From Pseudomonas fluorescens HK44 (lineage in GTDB: Bacteria; Pseudomonadota; Gammaproteobacteria; Pseudomonadales; Pseudomonadaceae): a DNA stretch of 64,000 nucleotides. The notes beneath the pieces were generated by a model that saw only the letters and a list, made by a program, of their open reading frames with translations, had not been told where the DNA came from and did no database searches. Location: assembly GCF_000217955.3 (NCBI RefSeq), contig NZ_AFOY02000015.1, positions 744,001-808,000 of the forward strand, given 5' to 3'. The translations under genes and the position numbers were made by a program. Below are positions 51,851-60,670 of this stretch, piece by piece; positions within the stretch are counted from its first letter, which is position 1; each line of letters begins with the position of its first letter.

Positions 51851-52819
51851 ATGGCCCGTGGCGGCATCAACAAGGCAATCGTGCAGAAAGCGCGTGAGGC
51901 GCTGCTGGCGCGCGGGGAGAATCCGAGCATTGATGCTGTGCGGGTCGAGCTCGGGAATACCGGCTCGAAAACTACAATTCATCGCTATCTGAAGGAACTT
52001 GATGAGGTTGATCAGCGCCGAAAAGCGCCTCAGCAGGGGCTGAGCGACGAATTGACCGAGTTGGTCACGCGGGTGGCACAGCGCTTGGCGGAGGAGGGCG
52101 AGGAGCAGATTCAACGCGCGCTCGCGACTTCTGACGCTGACAAGGCTGAGTTGAAGGAGCAACTAGAAGCCAGCCAGGTTGCACTAAGGCAGCTTCAGCA
52201 GCAGTTCGATATCCAGCGTATCGCCCTGGATACGGAGTCAGCTGAACTGCAGACCTGCCGTACGACATTACAGGCCGAACAAACCCGTAATGCCCGGCTG
52301 AGTCAGTCCAACCTGGATCTTGAAGTGCGGTTGACGGACAAGGAGCAGCAGATTCGCTCGCTGGAGGAGAAGCACCTGCATGCTCGTGATGCGCTAGAGC
52401 ACTACCGAGGCGCAATTAAAGAACAACGTGAGCAAGAACAGCGTCGCCATGAAGGGCAGTTACAGCAGATCCAAATGGAGCTGCGTCATCAGCAGCAGAC
52501 GCTGATCATCAAGCAGGATGAGCTGACAACGCTAAACCGCGACAATGAGCGCCTGCTAACAGAAGCTCGCCAGCAGCAGAAGGCGTATTTGGATCAGGGA
52601 ACGGCTAAGGAACGCCAAGCTGGTGAAATAAACTCGCTCAAAACCCTGATCGCGCAGGGCGAAGGCGGCAAACAGGTGTTGCTTGATCAGGTCAGCAGCT
52701 TGCAGCGCAACATGAATGAGCTTGCTGATGCTCTCGAGAAGAAATCGCTAGAGGCGAACGGACTGGCAGAAGCGTTAGATGCTGCTCGAAAAACCATCGC
52801 AAAAAAAGTCGATGACTAA
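51851..52819 (+). CDS. KfrA-like DNA-binding coiled-coil protein
   Basis: 322 residues; RBS AGGAG eight bases before the ATG. The N-terminal part (about 1-60) is a KfrA_N DNA-binding domain: GINKAIVQKAREALLARGENPSIDAVRVELGNTGSKTTIHRYLKEL with a helix-turn-helix near 25-50. The remainder (about 75-318) is one long coiled coil rich in Gln, Glu and Leu. Plasmid KfrA is a partition-associated, autoregulating DNA-binding protein. Here the gene is chromosomal and divergent from a recombinase; it probably regulates that intergenic region and may act as an architectural partner. Confidence 0.88.
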   Translation: MARGGINKAIVQKAREALLARGENPSIDAVRVELGNTGSKTTIHRYLKELDEVDQRRKAPQQGLSDELTELVTRVAQRLAEEGEEQIQRALATSDADKAELKEQLEASQVALRQLQQQFDIQRIALDTESAELQTCRTTLQAEQTRNARLSQSNLDLEVRLTDKEQQIRSLEEKHLHARDALEHYRGAIKEQREQEQRRHEGQLQQIQMELRHQQQTLIIKQDELTTLNRDNERLLTEARQQQKAYLDQGTAKERQAGEINSLKTLIAQGEGGKQVLLDQVSSLQRNMNELADALEKKSLEANGLAEALDAARKTIAKKVDD

Positions 52820-52821
52820 GG

Positions 52822-53009
52822 CGCATCGAGCCGCAATCGGAAAGGATGCGCCGTGCCCAGACCAATACTCGCTCGCCATCCGCAGTAAAGCCTTCAAAGC
52901 GGCGGCTGCGTTGCACCACCGAGACACCCGGTACCTGTTCGAGACTGCGAATGGCACCCGAAAGCACTGGTTGAGAGACATTCGTTACATTCTGCGAAAG
53001 CGTAGCCCT
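52822..53009 (-). pseudogene. LysR-family regulator remnant (N-terminal domain)
   Basis: The minus strand reads ATLSQNVTNVSQPVLSGAIRSLEQ, the recognition helix of a LysR-type regulator, then FTADGERVLVWARRIL, the hinge to the linker helix. There is no start upstream, and the effector domain is missing: the reading ends within three bases of the kfrA stop. The KfrA-integrase unit probably truncated an older LysR gene. Confidence 0.75.
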
Positions 53010-53078
53010 CGCAGAATGTGGGGAGGATCATCTCATTAACCCCAGCCTATAAGGCCGAGGTTTGAGGGGGGCTGGAAT

Positions 53079-54530
53079 TTACTCGACGGCTTTGACCATG
53101 TCTTCGATGACCTTCTTGGCATCACCAAAGACCATCATGGTCTTGTCCAGGTAGAACAATTCGTTATCCAGGCCGGCATAGCCGCTGGCCATCGAGCGCT
53201 TGTTGACGATGATGGTCTTGGCTTTGAACGCTTCGAGAATCGGCATGCCGGCAATCGGCGATTTCGGGTCGTTCTTCGCCGCCGGGTTGACCACGTCGTT
53301 GGCACCGAGTACCAGCACCACGTCGGCCTGGCCGAACTCGGAGTTGATGTCTTCCATCTCGAACACCTGGTCGTAAGGCACTTCGGCCTCGGCCAGCAAT
53401 ACGTTCATGTGGCCGGGCATCCGACCGGCAACCGGGTGGATCGCATACTTCACGGTCACGCCACGGTGAGTCAGCTTCTCGGTCAGCTCTTTAAGCGCGT
53501 GCTGTGCTCGTGCTACCGCCAGGCCGTAGCCTGGAACGATGATCACGGTGTCGGCGTTGGTCAGCAGGAACGTGGCGTCGTCCGCCGAGCCGGATTTCAC
53601 CGGGCGGGCTTCTTTCGAGCCCGCCGGGCCGGCCGCGTCTGCATTGTTGCCGAAGCCACCGAGCAGTACGTTGAAGAACGAACGGTTCATGGCCTTGCAC
53701 ATGATGTACGAGAGAATCGCACCGGACGATCCGACCAGGGAGCCGGCAATGATCAGCATCGAGTTGTTCAGCGAGAAGCCGATACCCGCTGCGGCCCAAC
53801 CGGAGTAGCTGTTGAGCATCGACACCACCACCGGCATGTCCGCGCCGCCGATCGGGATGATGATCAGCACGCCCATCACGAAGGCCAGAGCCAGCATCAG
53901 GGCAAACGCGCTGAAGTTGCCGGTCAGCACGAAGGTGACGCCCAGTGCCAGCGTCGCCAGGCCCAGCAGCAGGTTCAGTTTGTGTTGACCGCTGAACTGT
54001 ACCGGTGCGCCCTGGAACAGACGGAACTTGTACTTGCCCGACAGCTTGCCGAACGCGATTACCGAACCGGAGAAGGTAATTGCACCGATGGCCGCGCCCA
54101 GGAACAACTCCAGACGGTTGCCCGCCGGAATCGAATCGCCGAGCTGTTTGACGATGCCCAGCGACTGCGGCTCGACCACGGCGGCGATGGCGATGAACAC
54201 CGCTGCCAGACCGATCATGCTGTGCATGAACGCGACCAGCTCCGGCATCTTGGTCATTTCAACGCGCTTGGCCATGATCGAACCGGCGGTGCCGCCGACG
54301 AGCAAGCCGACGATGACGTAGCCGATACCGGCGGCGGCACCGCCTTGCTCAAAAGAGAGCGCGCCCAGTTTATAGATAAGGCCGATGGTCGTGACGATTG
54401 CCAGGGCCATGCCGAGCATTCCGTACACATTGCCGCGCCGCGATGTGGTCGGGTGCGACAGGCCTTTCAGGGCCTGGATGAAGCAGATCGAGGCGAACAA
54501 ATACAGGGAGGTAACCAGGTTCATGCTCAT
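53079..54530 (-). CDS. pntB: NAD(P) transhydrogenase subunit beta
   Basis: 483 residues with about nine N-terminal membrane segments and a C-terminal NADP(H)-binding domain III (about 305-483): VPGYGLAVARAQHAL, then GRMPGHMNVLLAEAEVPYD and the terminal SMASGYAGLDNELFY. It carries NADP(H) and part of the proton channel of the enzyme that couples hydride transfer between NADH and NADP+ to the proton gradient. Its ATG overlaps the pntAB stop (ATGA); a second ATG six bases in is possible. Confidence 0.95.
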   Translation of the reverse strand: MSMNLVTSLYLFASICFIQALKGLSHPTTSRRGNVYGMLGMALAIVTTIGLIYKLGALSFEQGGAAAGIGYVIVGLLVGGTAGSIMAKRVEMTKMPELVAFMHSMIGLAAVFIAIAAVVEPQSLGIVKQLGDSIPAGNRLELFLGAAIGAITFSGSVIAFGKLSGKYKFRLFQGAPVQFSGQHKLNLLLGLATLALGVTFVLTGNFSAFALMLALAFVMGVLIIIPIGGADMPVVVSMLNSYSGWAAAGIGFSLNNSMLIIAGSLVGSSGAILSYIMCKAMNRSFFNVLLGGFGNNADAAGPAGSKEARPVKSGSADDATFLLTNADTVIIVPGYGLAVARAQHALKELTEKLTHRGVTVKYAIHPVAGRMPGHMNVLLAEAEVPYDQVFEMEDINSEFGQADVVLVLGANDVVNPAAKNDPKSPIAGMPILEAFKAKTIIVNKRSMASGYAGLDNELFYLDKTMMVFGDAKKVIEDMVKAVE

Positions 54531-54880
54531 GATTTTTGTACCTCAACAGTGCCTGCTGCGGCCTTGACTGCCGGAGCTTTCACAGGGGCCGTCTTCTTCT
54601 TGAACATTTCCAGCATGCGTCGAGTCACCAGGAAACCACCGAATACGTTCACCGCGGCCAACGCCACGGCCAGGGTGCCCATGGTCTTGCCCAGCGGGGT
54701 GACGGTCAAAGCAGCAGCAAGCATGGCGCCGACGATGACAATCGCCGAAATGGCGTTGGTCACCGCCATCAAGGGGGTATGCAGTGCAGGTGTAACGTTC
54801 CAGACCACGTGATAACCGACATAAATCGCCAGCACGAAGATGATCAGGTTGTAGATACCGGGGGAGATAAGCTCTTCCAT
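54527..54880 (-). CDS. pntAB: NAD(P) transhydrogenase subunit alpha, part 2
   Basis: 117 residues with three to four membrane segments, IYNLIIFVLAIYVGYHVVWNVTPALHTPLMAVTNAISA being the start, followed by an Ala/Lys-rich tail. This is the short membrane piece of split alpha subunits. It is between pntAA (15 bases) and pntB (overlap) in the operon. Confidence 0.95.
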   Translation of the reverse strand: MEELISPGIYNLIIFVLAIYVGYHVVWNVTPALHTPLMAVTNAISAIVIVGAMLAAALTVTPLGKTMGTLAVALAAVNVFGGFLVTRRMLEMFKKKTAPVKAPAVKAAAGTVEVQKS

Positions 54881-54895
54881 CGTCTGAATCCCTGC

Positions 54896-56018
54896 TTAGG
54901 CGTTTTTGCGGATGACTTGGCCGTCGCGGCACATCAGGCACGCGGCGACGATGTCGTCTTCTAGGTTCACTTCGAACTGACCTTCCTTGTTGAAGACCAG
55001 CTTCAGGAAGTCCAGCAGATTGCGCGCATACAGCGCCGAGGCGTCTGCCCCCACCTGCGCGGCCAGGTTGGTCGGGCCGGCAATGGTCACGCCGTGCGCA
55101 ACCACCACCTGGTCGGCCACGGTCAGCGGGCAGTTGCCGCCTTGTGCGGCAGCCAGGTCGATGACCACCGAACCGGGTTTCATTTGCGCCACTGTTTCAG
55201 CGCTGAGCAATACCGGCGCCTTGCGGCCAGGAATGAGTGCCGTGGTGATGACGATGTCGGCTTGTTTGGCGCGCTCGTGCACGGCCAGGGCCTGACGCTG
55301 CATCCAGCTGGCCGGCATGGGGCGTGCGTAACCGCCGACACCGACGGCACATTCGCGCTCTTCATCGGTCTCGTAAGGGACGTCGACGAACTTGGCGCCG
55401 AGGGATTCGATCTGTTCCTTCACAGCCGGGCGCACATCGGATGCTTCAATCACTGCGCCCAGACGCTTGGCGGTGGCGATCGCCTGCAGGCCTGCCACGC
55501 CGGCGCCAAGAATCAGCACGCGAGCGGCTTTCACGGTGCCCGCGGCGGTCATCAGCATCGGCATGAAGCGCGGATAGTAATGGGCGGCCAACAACACGGC
55601 TTTATAGCCGGCGATGTTGGCTTGCGAGGACAGCACATCCAGGCTCTGCGCGCGGGAGGTGCGCGGGGCGGCTTCCAGGGAGAACGCGGTAATGCCGCAC
55701 TCGGCCAGCTTTGGCAATGGTTTCATTGCTGAACGGGTTGAGCATGCCCACCAGCACGGTGCCGCGTTTGATCAGGGCCAGTTCGCTGTCGCTGGGTGCG
55801 ACGACCTTGAGAATCAGCTCTGCGCCAAAAGCATCGTTGGCACTGCCAATCATTGCGCCTGCCGCTTCATAAGCACTGTCGACAACGCTGGCATTAATGC
55901 CGGCGCCGCTTTGCACAGTGACCTTATGACCCTGGCCGATCAGCTTCTTGATGGTTTCCGGGGTTGCAGCAACCCGCGTTTCACCGGTCTGGGTTTCGAG
56001 AGGAACACCAATGTGCAC
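54896..56018 (-). pseudogene. pntAA: NAD(P) transhydrogenase subunit alpha, part 1, with a one-base frameshift
   Basis: The N-terminal part reads from the ATG at 56018 (MHIGVPLETQTGETRVAATP) to NPFSNETIAK, then leaves the family sequence. The correct continuation, LAECGITAFSLEAAPRTSRA and onward to residue 373 (ending DGQVIRKNA), is in the next frame. The total span is 1123 bases, one more than the 1122 expected for 373 residues. The extra base is in the short T run at 55710-55712 (plus strand). All other family motifs, including LILGAGVAGLQ for NAD binding, are intact and pntAB and pntB are normal, so the event is recent, or a sequencing error. Confidence 0.88.
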
Positions 56019-56574
56019 GTCAAATCTCCTGCTTGATCTTATTGCTTTCGATCATTCTTGGAAGGCCAGCGCACTGCGGAGGGTGCGGCTGGGGCGGCCG
56101 ATCAGCACGATCCCGCCAACTCAGGGCGGGGAGCGACATTTTGCGAGCGAACATAACGCCCTTCAGGGACCGATTATGGGAGGGAGCAGAAAATTAACTA
56201 CACGCAACCCCGTGACAGAATGTCGCACTAACGCCCATAAATCCTTTACAAGTCGCGGGCTGTAGGGGTGATGGTCGCATTCAAAGCATTTTTGCTCGTC
56301 AGTGCATTTGGGGGATCAGCAAGCGTTTTTTGCTCGGTTCGTGTTGGATCAGGAATGGGCGGATGTGTTGCTTGAAAACCGACCGCTGCGTGTCGGTGAC
56401 AAACACGTTGTCGTTCCCGGGAGTCCTTTCCCACAACTGCTACCGTAATGCCCACCGCCTATCAGCAGAGGTACTGACTCAGGTTTTTCCGCTTTTAACC
56501 CAAGCCCTTGCGACCCTCCCTGTAGAGGCATCGTGGTGTCGTTTTTTGAATGTATGGAAAGGTCCAGTCAACTT
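56019..56574. other. Divergent gap between pntAA and the first gbdR copy
   Basis: The pntAA promoter must be in the left part. Short frames between 56246 and 56605 have no ribosome site or recognisable content. Nothing else can be named apart from the sigma54-like box at the right end. Confidence 0.4.
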
Positions 56575-56590
56575 GGGTGTGACTCTTGCA
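56575..56590 (+). promoter_or_regulatory. Weak sigma54-type box before the first gbdR copy
   Basis: GGGTGT-N5-TTGCA keeps the GG (56576-56577) and GC (56588-56589) at the right spacing and a perfect -12 box, but the -24 box is changed at four of six positions from TGGCAC. It is 94 bases before the start codon. Confidence 0.4.
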
Positions 56591-56683
56591 GGTAATTACA
56601 AATAGCCCACCCTGCTTTGAATGGGCAATAAAAAGAGCCTCCGCCTGAGGCCATTCACCCGCTTTGCGTTAGGAGATACCGCG

Positions 56684-57787
56684 ATGACGACGTTCAACTC
56701 CGGAGCTAAACCCCAGAACCATGCGCCGCAATCCATCGGTTTTTTACTGTTGGACAATTTCACGCTGATTTCTCTGGCTTCCGCCGTCGAACCCCTGCGT
56801 ATGGCCAACCAATTGTCCGGTCGCGAGCTGTATCGCTGGACGACCCTCACCGGCGACGGCGGCCAGGTCTGGGCCAGCGATGGCTTGCAGATCACCCCTG
56901 ACGCCGCCATGCACAAAGCCCCGACGCTGGACACGGTGATCGTCTGTGGTGGTATAGGCATTCAGCAGACGGTGACCCGCGCACACGTGTCATGGCTACA
57001 GAGTCAGGCGCGTCAGTCCAAACGCCTGGGTGCGGTGTGCACCGGCAGTTGGGCCCTCGCCGGTGCCGGTTTGCTCGACGGCTTCGATTGCAGCGTGCAC
57101 TGGGAGTGTCTGGCAGCCATGCAGGAAGCTTTCCCGCGAGTGGTCATGAGCACGCGTCTGTTCACCCTGGACCGTAACCGTTTCACCAGTTCCGGTGGCA
57201 CCGCGCCACTGGACATGATGCTGCACCTGATCAGCCGTGATCATGGCCGTGAGCTGTCGGCGGCGATCTCGGAAATGTTTGTCTATGAGCGCATCCGCAA
57301 CGAACAGGATCACCAGCGCGTGCCGCTCAAGCATATGCTCGGCACCAATCAGCCGAAGTTGCAGGAAATAGTGGCGCTGATGGACGCCAACCTCGAAGAG
57401 CCGATCGACCTCGGCGAACTGGCGGTGTACGTCTCCGTGTCGCGGCGTCAGTTGGAGCGGCTGTTCCAGAAATACCTGCACTGCTCGCCGTCCCGTTACT
57501 ACCTGAAACTGCGCCTGATCCGCGCTCGGCAGTTGCTCAAGCAAACGCCAATGTCGATCATCGAAGTGGCCTCGGTGTGTGGCTTCGTGTCCACGCCACA
57601 CTTCTCCAAGTGCTACCGCGAGTACTACGGCATTCCACCACGCGATGAGCGTGTAAGCTCCAACACCACGCAACAAGTGACGATGATGCCGATCCCGCAG
57701 GCACTGGTGCTGTCGCAGTTGTCCAGACCGCTGTCGGCGCTCAGCCAGGCCCGTAACGAATCAACCTTTGCCAGCGTCCGGATATAG
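56684..57787 (+). CDS. gbdR: GbdR-like GlxA-family AraC regulator, copy 1
   Basis: 367 residues from the ATG at 56684 (AGGAG seven bases upstream), the length of P. aeruginosa GbdR. The DJ-1/PfpI-like domain (about 20-205) starts QSIGFLLLDNFTLISLASAV and holds GAVCTGSWALAGAGLLDGFDCSVHWEC; the AraC domain is at about 240-335 (VSRRQLERLFQKYLHCSPSRYY). GbdR activates choline, glycine betaine and sarcosine catabolism genes in response to betaine or dimethylglycine. It is nearly identical to copy 2 at 58273, so the two come from a tandem duplication. Confidence 0.88.
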   Translation: MTTFNSGAKPQNHAPQSIGFLLLDNFTLISLASAVEPLRMANQLSGRELYRWTTLTGDGGQVWASDGLQITPDAAMHKAPTLDTVIVCGGIGIQQTVTRAHVSWLQSQARQSKRLGAVCTGSWALAGAGLLDGFDCSVHWECLAAMQEAFPRVVMSTRLFTLDRNRFTSSGGTAPLDMMLHLISRDHGRELSAAISEMFVYERIRNEQDHQRVPLKHMLGTNQPKLQEIVALMDANLEEPIDLGELAVYVSVSRRQLERLFQKYLHCSPSRYYLKLRLIRARQLLKQTPMSIIEVASVCGFVSTPHFSKCYREYYGIPPRDERVSSNTTQQVTMMPIPQALVLSQLSRPLSALSQARNESTFASVRI

Positions 57788-57954
57788 ATGTCAGGATTTC
57801 ATCACCCCAAGGTCTGGAAACGGTGCCTAATCGTAATGATGAACTGACTTTGGTCGTACCTGTCGGCCATGCACTGGCCTCGCGCAAGTCAGTACGCTTC
57901 AAGGAAGTTTTGGTGCATGAGTTTGTCGGACCTCACCTGGAGCGCGGTGCATAA
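57785..57954 (+). pseudogene. LysR-family regulator remnant (effector-domain end)
   Basis: Reading from the gbdR copy 1 stop region, the plus strand gives SPQGLETVPNRNDELTLVVP followed by VGHALASRKSVRFKEVL and HEFVGPHLE, the typical second half of a LysR effector domain, then a stop at 57952. No LysR DNA-binding part is upstream on this strand. The fragment lies between the two gbdR copies. The following stretch to about 58060 has further protein-like sequence (DPRYRVLEDALTAIRQG) in another frame. Confidence 0.65.
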
Positions 57955-58163
57955 GTTGCTGACCCGCGTTACCGGGTGCTTGAAGACGCCCTCACAGCAA
58001 TACGCCAAGGGATGGTAGTGCCTAATAGTACGGAATTGCTCACTGTTCATGAACAATGGTGCTAACTCAACCTTTCCGCTTGCAACTATTTGCTCTTGCG
58101 ACCTTCTATAATCAAAAAATGGTGGGGTTAATTTCTAAAAGTCATTGGAGCTCAATTTGACCT

Positions 58164-58179
58164 TGGCATGATGCTTGCC
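58164..58179 (+). promoter_or_regulatory. Sigma54 (RpoN) promoter of gbdR copy 2
   Basis: TGGCAT-N5-TTGCC differs from consensus TGGCAC-N5-TTGCW at two positions; GG and GC are correctly spaced. Predicted start near 58190, a leader of about 83 bases. In P. aeruginosa betaine catabolism is under RpoN with NtrC and CbrB control, so a sigma54 promoter on gbdR is expected. Confidence 0.6.
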
Positions 58180-58272
58180 ACGTCACTGCCAGTAGCCCGC
58201 CATTTGCTGGACAGGTAATAAAAAGAGCCTGCGTCTGGGGCCATGATCTGTCCTGCGTGAGGAGATACCTCA

Positions 58273-59376
58273 ATGATGTCGCAAAACTCCGGGGCCCAAC
58301 CCCAGAACCGCACCCCACAATCCATCGGCTTTCTGTTGCTGGACAATTTCACGCTGATTTCCCTGGCCTCGGCGGTCGAGCCGCTGCGCATGGCCAACCA
58401 ATTGTCCGGTCGCGAGTTGTATCGCTGGAGCACCCTCACCGCTGACGGCGGTCAGGTCTGGGCCAGTGACGGCCTGCAAATCACACCGGATGCGTCGATG
58501 CACAAAGCCCCGCCCCTGGACACCGTGATTGTCTGTGGCGGCATCGGCATTCAACGCACCGTGACCCGTGAACACGTGTCGTGGCTGCAAAGCCAGGCCC
58601 GTCAGTCGCGCCGTCTTGGCGCCGTCTGCACCGGCAGTTGGGCCCTGGCGTGTGCCGGTCTGCTGGACGGTTTCGATTGCAGCGTGCACTGGGAGTGTCT
58701 GGCGTCGATGCAGGAAGCTTTCCCGCGGGTGGCCATGAGCACCCGCTTGTTCACCCTCGACCGTAACCGGTTCACCAGCTCCGGCGGCACCGCGCCACTG
58801 GACATGATGCTGCACCTGATCAGCCGCGACCACGGCCGCGAACTGTCGGCAGCGATCTCGGAGATGTTTGTCTACGAGCGCATCCGCAACGAGCAGGATC
58901 ACCAGCGCGTGCCGCTCAAGCACATGCTGGGCACCAATCAGCCGAAGTTGCAGGAAATCGTCGCGCTGATGGAGGCCAACCTTGAAGAGCCGATCGACCT
59001 CGATGAACTGGCGGTGTACGTCGCAGTGTCACGTCGTCAGCTGGAGCGGCTGTTCCAGAAATACCTGCACTGCTCGCCGTCGCGTTACTACCTGAAACTG
59101 CGTTTGGTGCGTGCGCGGCAGCTGCTCAAACAGACACCAATGTCGATCATTGAAGTGGCGTCTATCTGTGGGTTCATATCCACGCCACACTTCTCCAAGT
59201 GCTACCGCGAATACTTCGGCATTCCACCACGCGACGAGCGCGTAGGCTCCAACACCGCGCAACAAGTGGCATTGATTCCGTTGCCGCAAGCCTTGGTGCT
59301 GTCACCGTTGTCTAGAGCATTGTCTACACTCAGCCAGGCCCGCAACGAATCAACCTTTGCCAGCGTCCGGGTATAG
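58273..59376 (+). CDS. gbdR: GbdR, AraC/GlxA-type regulator of glycine betaine catabolism, copy 2
   Basis: 367 residues with GAGGAG before the ATG. It has the same domains as copy 1: the amidotransferase-like ligand domain (GAVCTGSWALACAGLLDGFDCSVHWEC) and the AraC domain at about 240-335. Most differences from copy 1 are conservative and lie in the N-terminus and the extreme C-terminus. The match to P. aeruginosa GbdR is close along the full length, including the C-terminal SALSQA-like and ESTFASVR ending. With the better sigma54 box, this copy is more likely the ancestral, regulated one. Confidence 0.92.
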   Translation: MMSQNSGAQPQNRTPQSIGFLLLDNFTLISLASAVEPLRMANQLSGRELYRWSTLTADGGQVWASDGLQITPDASMHKAPPLDTVIVCGGIGIQRTVTREHVSWLQSQARQSRRLGAVCTGSWALACAGLLDGFDCSVHWECLASMQEAFPRVAMSTRLFTLDRNRFTSSGGTAPLDMMLHLISRDHGRELSAAISEMFVYERIRNEQDHQRVPLKHMLGTNQPKLQEIVALMEANLEEPIDLDELAVYVAVSRRQLERLFQKYLHCSPSRYYLKLRLVRARQLLKQTPMSIIEVASICGFISTPHFSKCYREYFGIPPRDERVGSNTAQQVALIPLPQALVLSPLSRALSTLSQARNESTFASVRV

Positions 59377-59464
59377 ATTTATATCACGCAAAATTCTGGG
59401 GTATCGGTTAGTACCCCAGAGCTTCCCTTGCCGTTTGATAGCGACAGCTTCTCTCGATAGGCAC

Positions 59465-59745
59465 TTTTTGATCGTCCAAGTGGCCGAGCTGCAGGTTGAT
59501 CACAATGAATCGCTCATGGTCGAGGGAATCGTGGTCAATCAGTTCTTGAGTCGGACGAGCTTGCACCAGACGCTGGTCAATGAGTTAGTTGCTAAGGAGC
59601 TACCGGTGCTGCTGACCTATCTGAGCCGTTCCATGACGATGCGGGAATCCGATCAGGCGTCATCGCCTCTGATCCAGCTGGAGCCACGCCACACATTGAG
59701 TTGCAATATGTAGAGCTGTTCAATGCTCTAGAGCGGGCTGCTTAG
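59465..59745 (+). pseudogene. ParA-family ATPase remnant (C-terminal end)
   Basis: The frame reads VEGIVVNQFLSRTSLHQTLV and then ELPVLLTYLSRSMTMRESDQAS, the final third of a ParA/MinD-type partition ATPase, with no Walker A part. It stops at 59711, but the reading continues in the next frame as QYVELFNALERAA to 59745, so there is a frameshift as well as a 5-prime deletion. Confidence 0.75.
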
Positions 59746-59834
59746 ATCTTCAGGCGTAACGCCGCTATGTCGTCGGCTGTATACGGCGTGGCGACTGTTA
59801 TCGGGCAGGACACCTTTCTATTCGTCATTCGCGC

Positions 59835-60077
59835 TCACGCGGGCTTCACTTTCTCCTCTATCTGCCGCACCGCCTCCGCATCAGCTCGGAGAAGCTTGAG
59901 TTTCAGTTTTTCGAAGTCTTCGCTGTTCACCCAATCAATACGCCATAGCATGTACAGCATGCCTTGAGCCTTGTACAACGCTTCCAGGCGCTCGGCATGA
60001 TTGTCAGTTCGGCGTATGTCATCTGTCGCTTCCTCCAGGTCATCCAGGGCCTGCGCTTTGTTCTTGCCATAGCTCAT
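59835..60077 (-). CDS. Small helical protein of unknown function
   Basis: 80 residues, mostly charged helix (LDDLEEATDDIRRTDNHAERLEALYKAQ), with one hydrophobic, Trp-containing middle stretch (GMLYMLWRIDWV). Intact start and stop, with a purine-rich GGAGTCCC stretch upstream of the ATG. No domain is recognised. It stands between two decayed genes. Confidence 0.6.
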   Translation of the reverse strand: MSYGKNKAQALDDLEEATDDIRRTDNHAERLEALYKAQGMLYMLWRIDWVNSEDFEKLKLKLLRADAEAVRQIEEKVKPA

Positions 60078-60291
60078 GATGGGACTCCTGATATGTTGTA
60101 TTGCTCACCGCCTTGGTCACGATAATACGGTCGCGTCCCGGATTATTCTGGCCGCCGCATGCTTATGCAATGTTACGTACAAACCCCTAGTGCGGCCCTG
60201 CATGACCTCATCGAACGACACAATCGCTTGTTCATAATCATAGCGCCGTAGTGGGCAACCGTCTGACCAATGATGGGTGCCCAACTACACA
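60078..60291. other. Intergenic, no supported gene
   Basis: Short stretch before the umuC remnant; some protein-like fragments but no intact frame. Confidence 0.35.
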
Positions 60292-60617
60292 ACTGACGAC
60301 GTTCGTTTGATGACAAAGGCTGCGTTGGAAGCGGTGGATCGGATCTACCGGCCAGGATTCAAATACAGCAAAGCCGAGGTGCTCCTGCTTAACCTATGCC
60401 AGAAGGGTGAGTACACCGAAGACCTTTTCTCCATCTCGTAGCCGCTTGCCACAGAGAAAGTCATGGGTGTGTTAGACGCTATCAATGGTCGATGGGGCAG
60501 GGGACAATGCGGCTTGCGAGTGTGCCGATCGATCCGGACTGGGGGATGCGTCGCGAGATGATGAGTCAACACTTCACGGCCACGATCGATCAACTTTGGA
60601 CGGTGTACTGCAAGTGA
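60292..60617 (+). pseudogene. UmuC (DNA polymerase V) C-terminal remnant
   Basis: The plus strand reads ALEAVDRIYRPGFKYSKAEV then LLLNLCQKGEYTEDLFS, the typical Y-family polymerase little-finger end. A TAG interrupts it at 60439, then TEKVMGVLDAINGRWGRG follows, then after a one-base shift TMRLASVPIDPDWGMRREMMSQ. The catalytic palm is missing. This is a decayed end fragment, often left by plasmids or integrative elements. Confidence 0.75.
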
Positions 60618-60670
60618 GTCGTGTAATGCGAAGGCGCCGTCACACCAACTTTCCTGTCTCATTTCAGCGT

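Noticed and set aside
53409..54812. Plus-strand open frame of 467 codons
   Set aside because: Antisense to pntB and pntAB.
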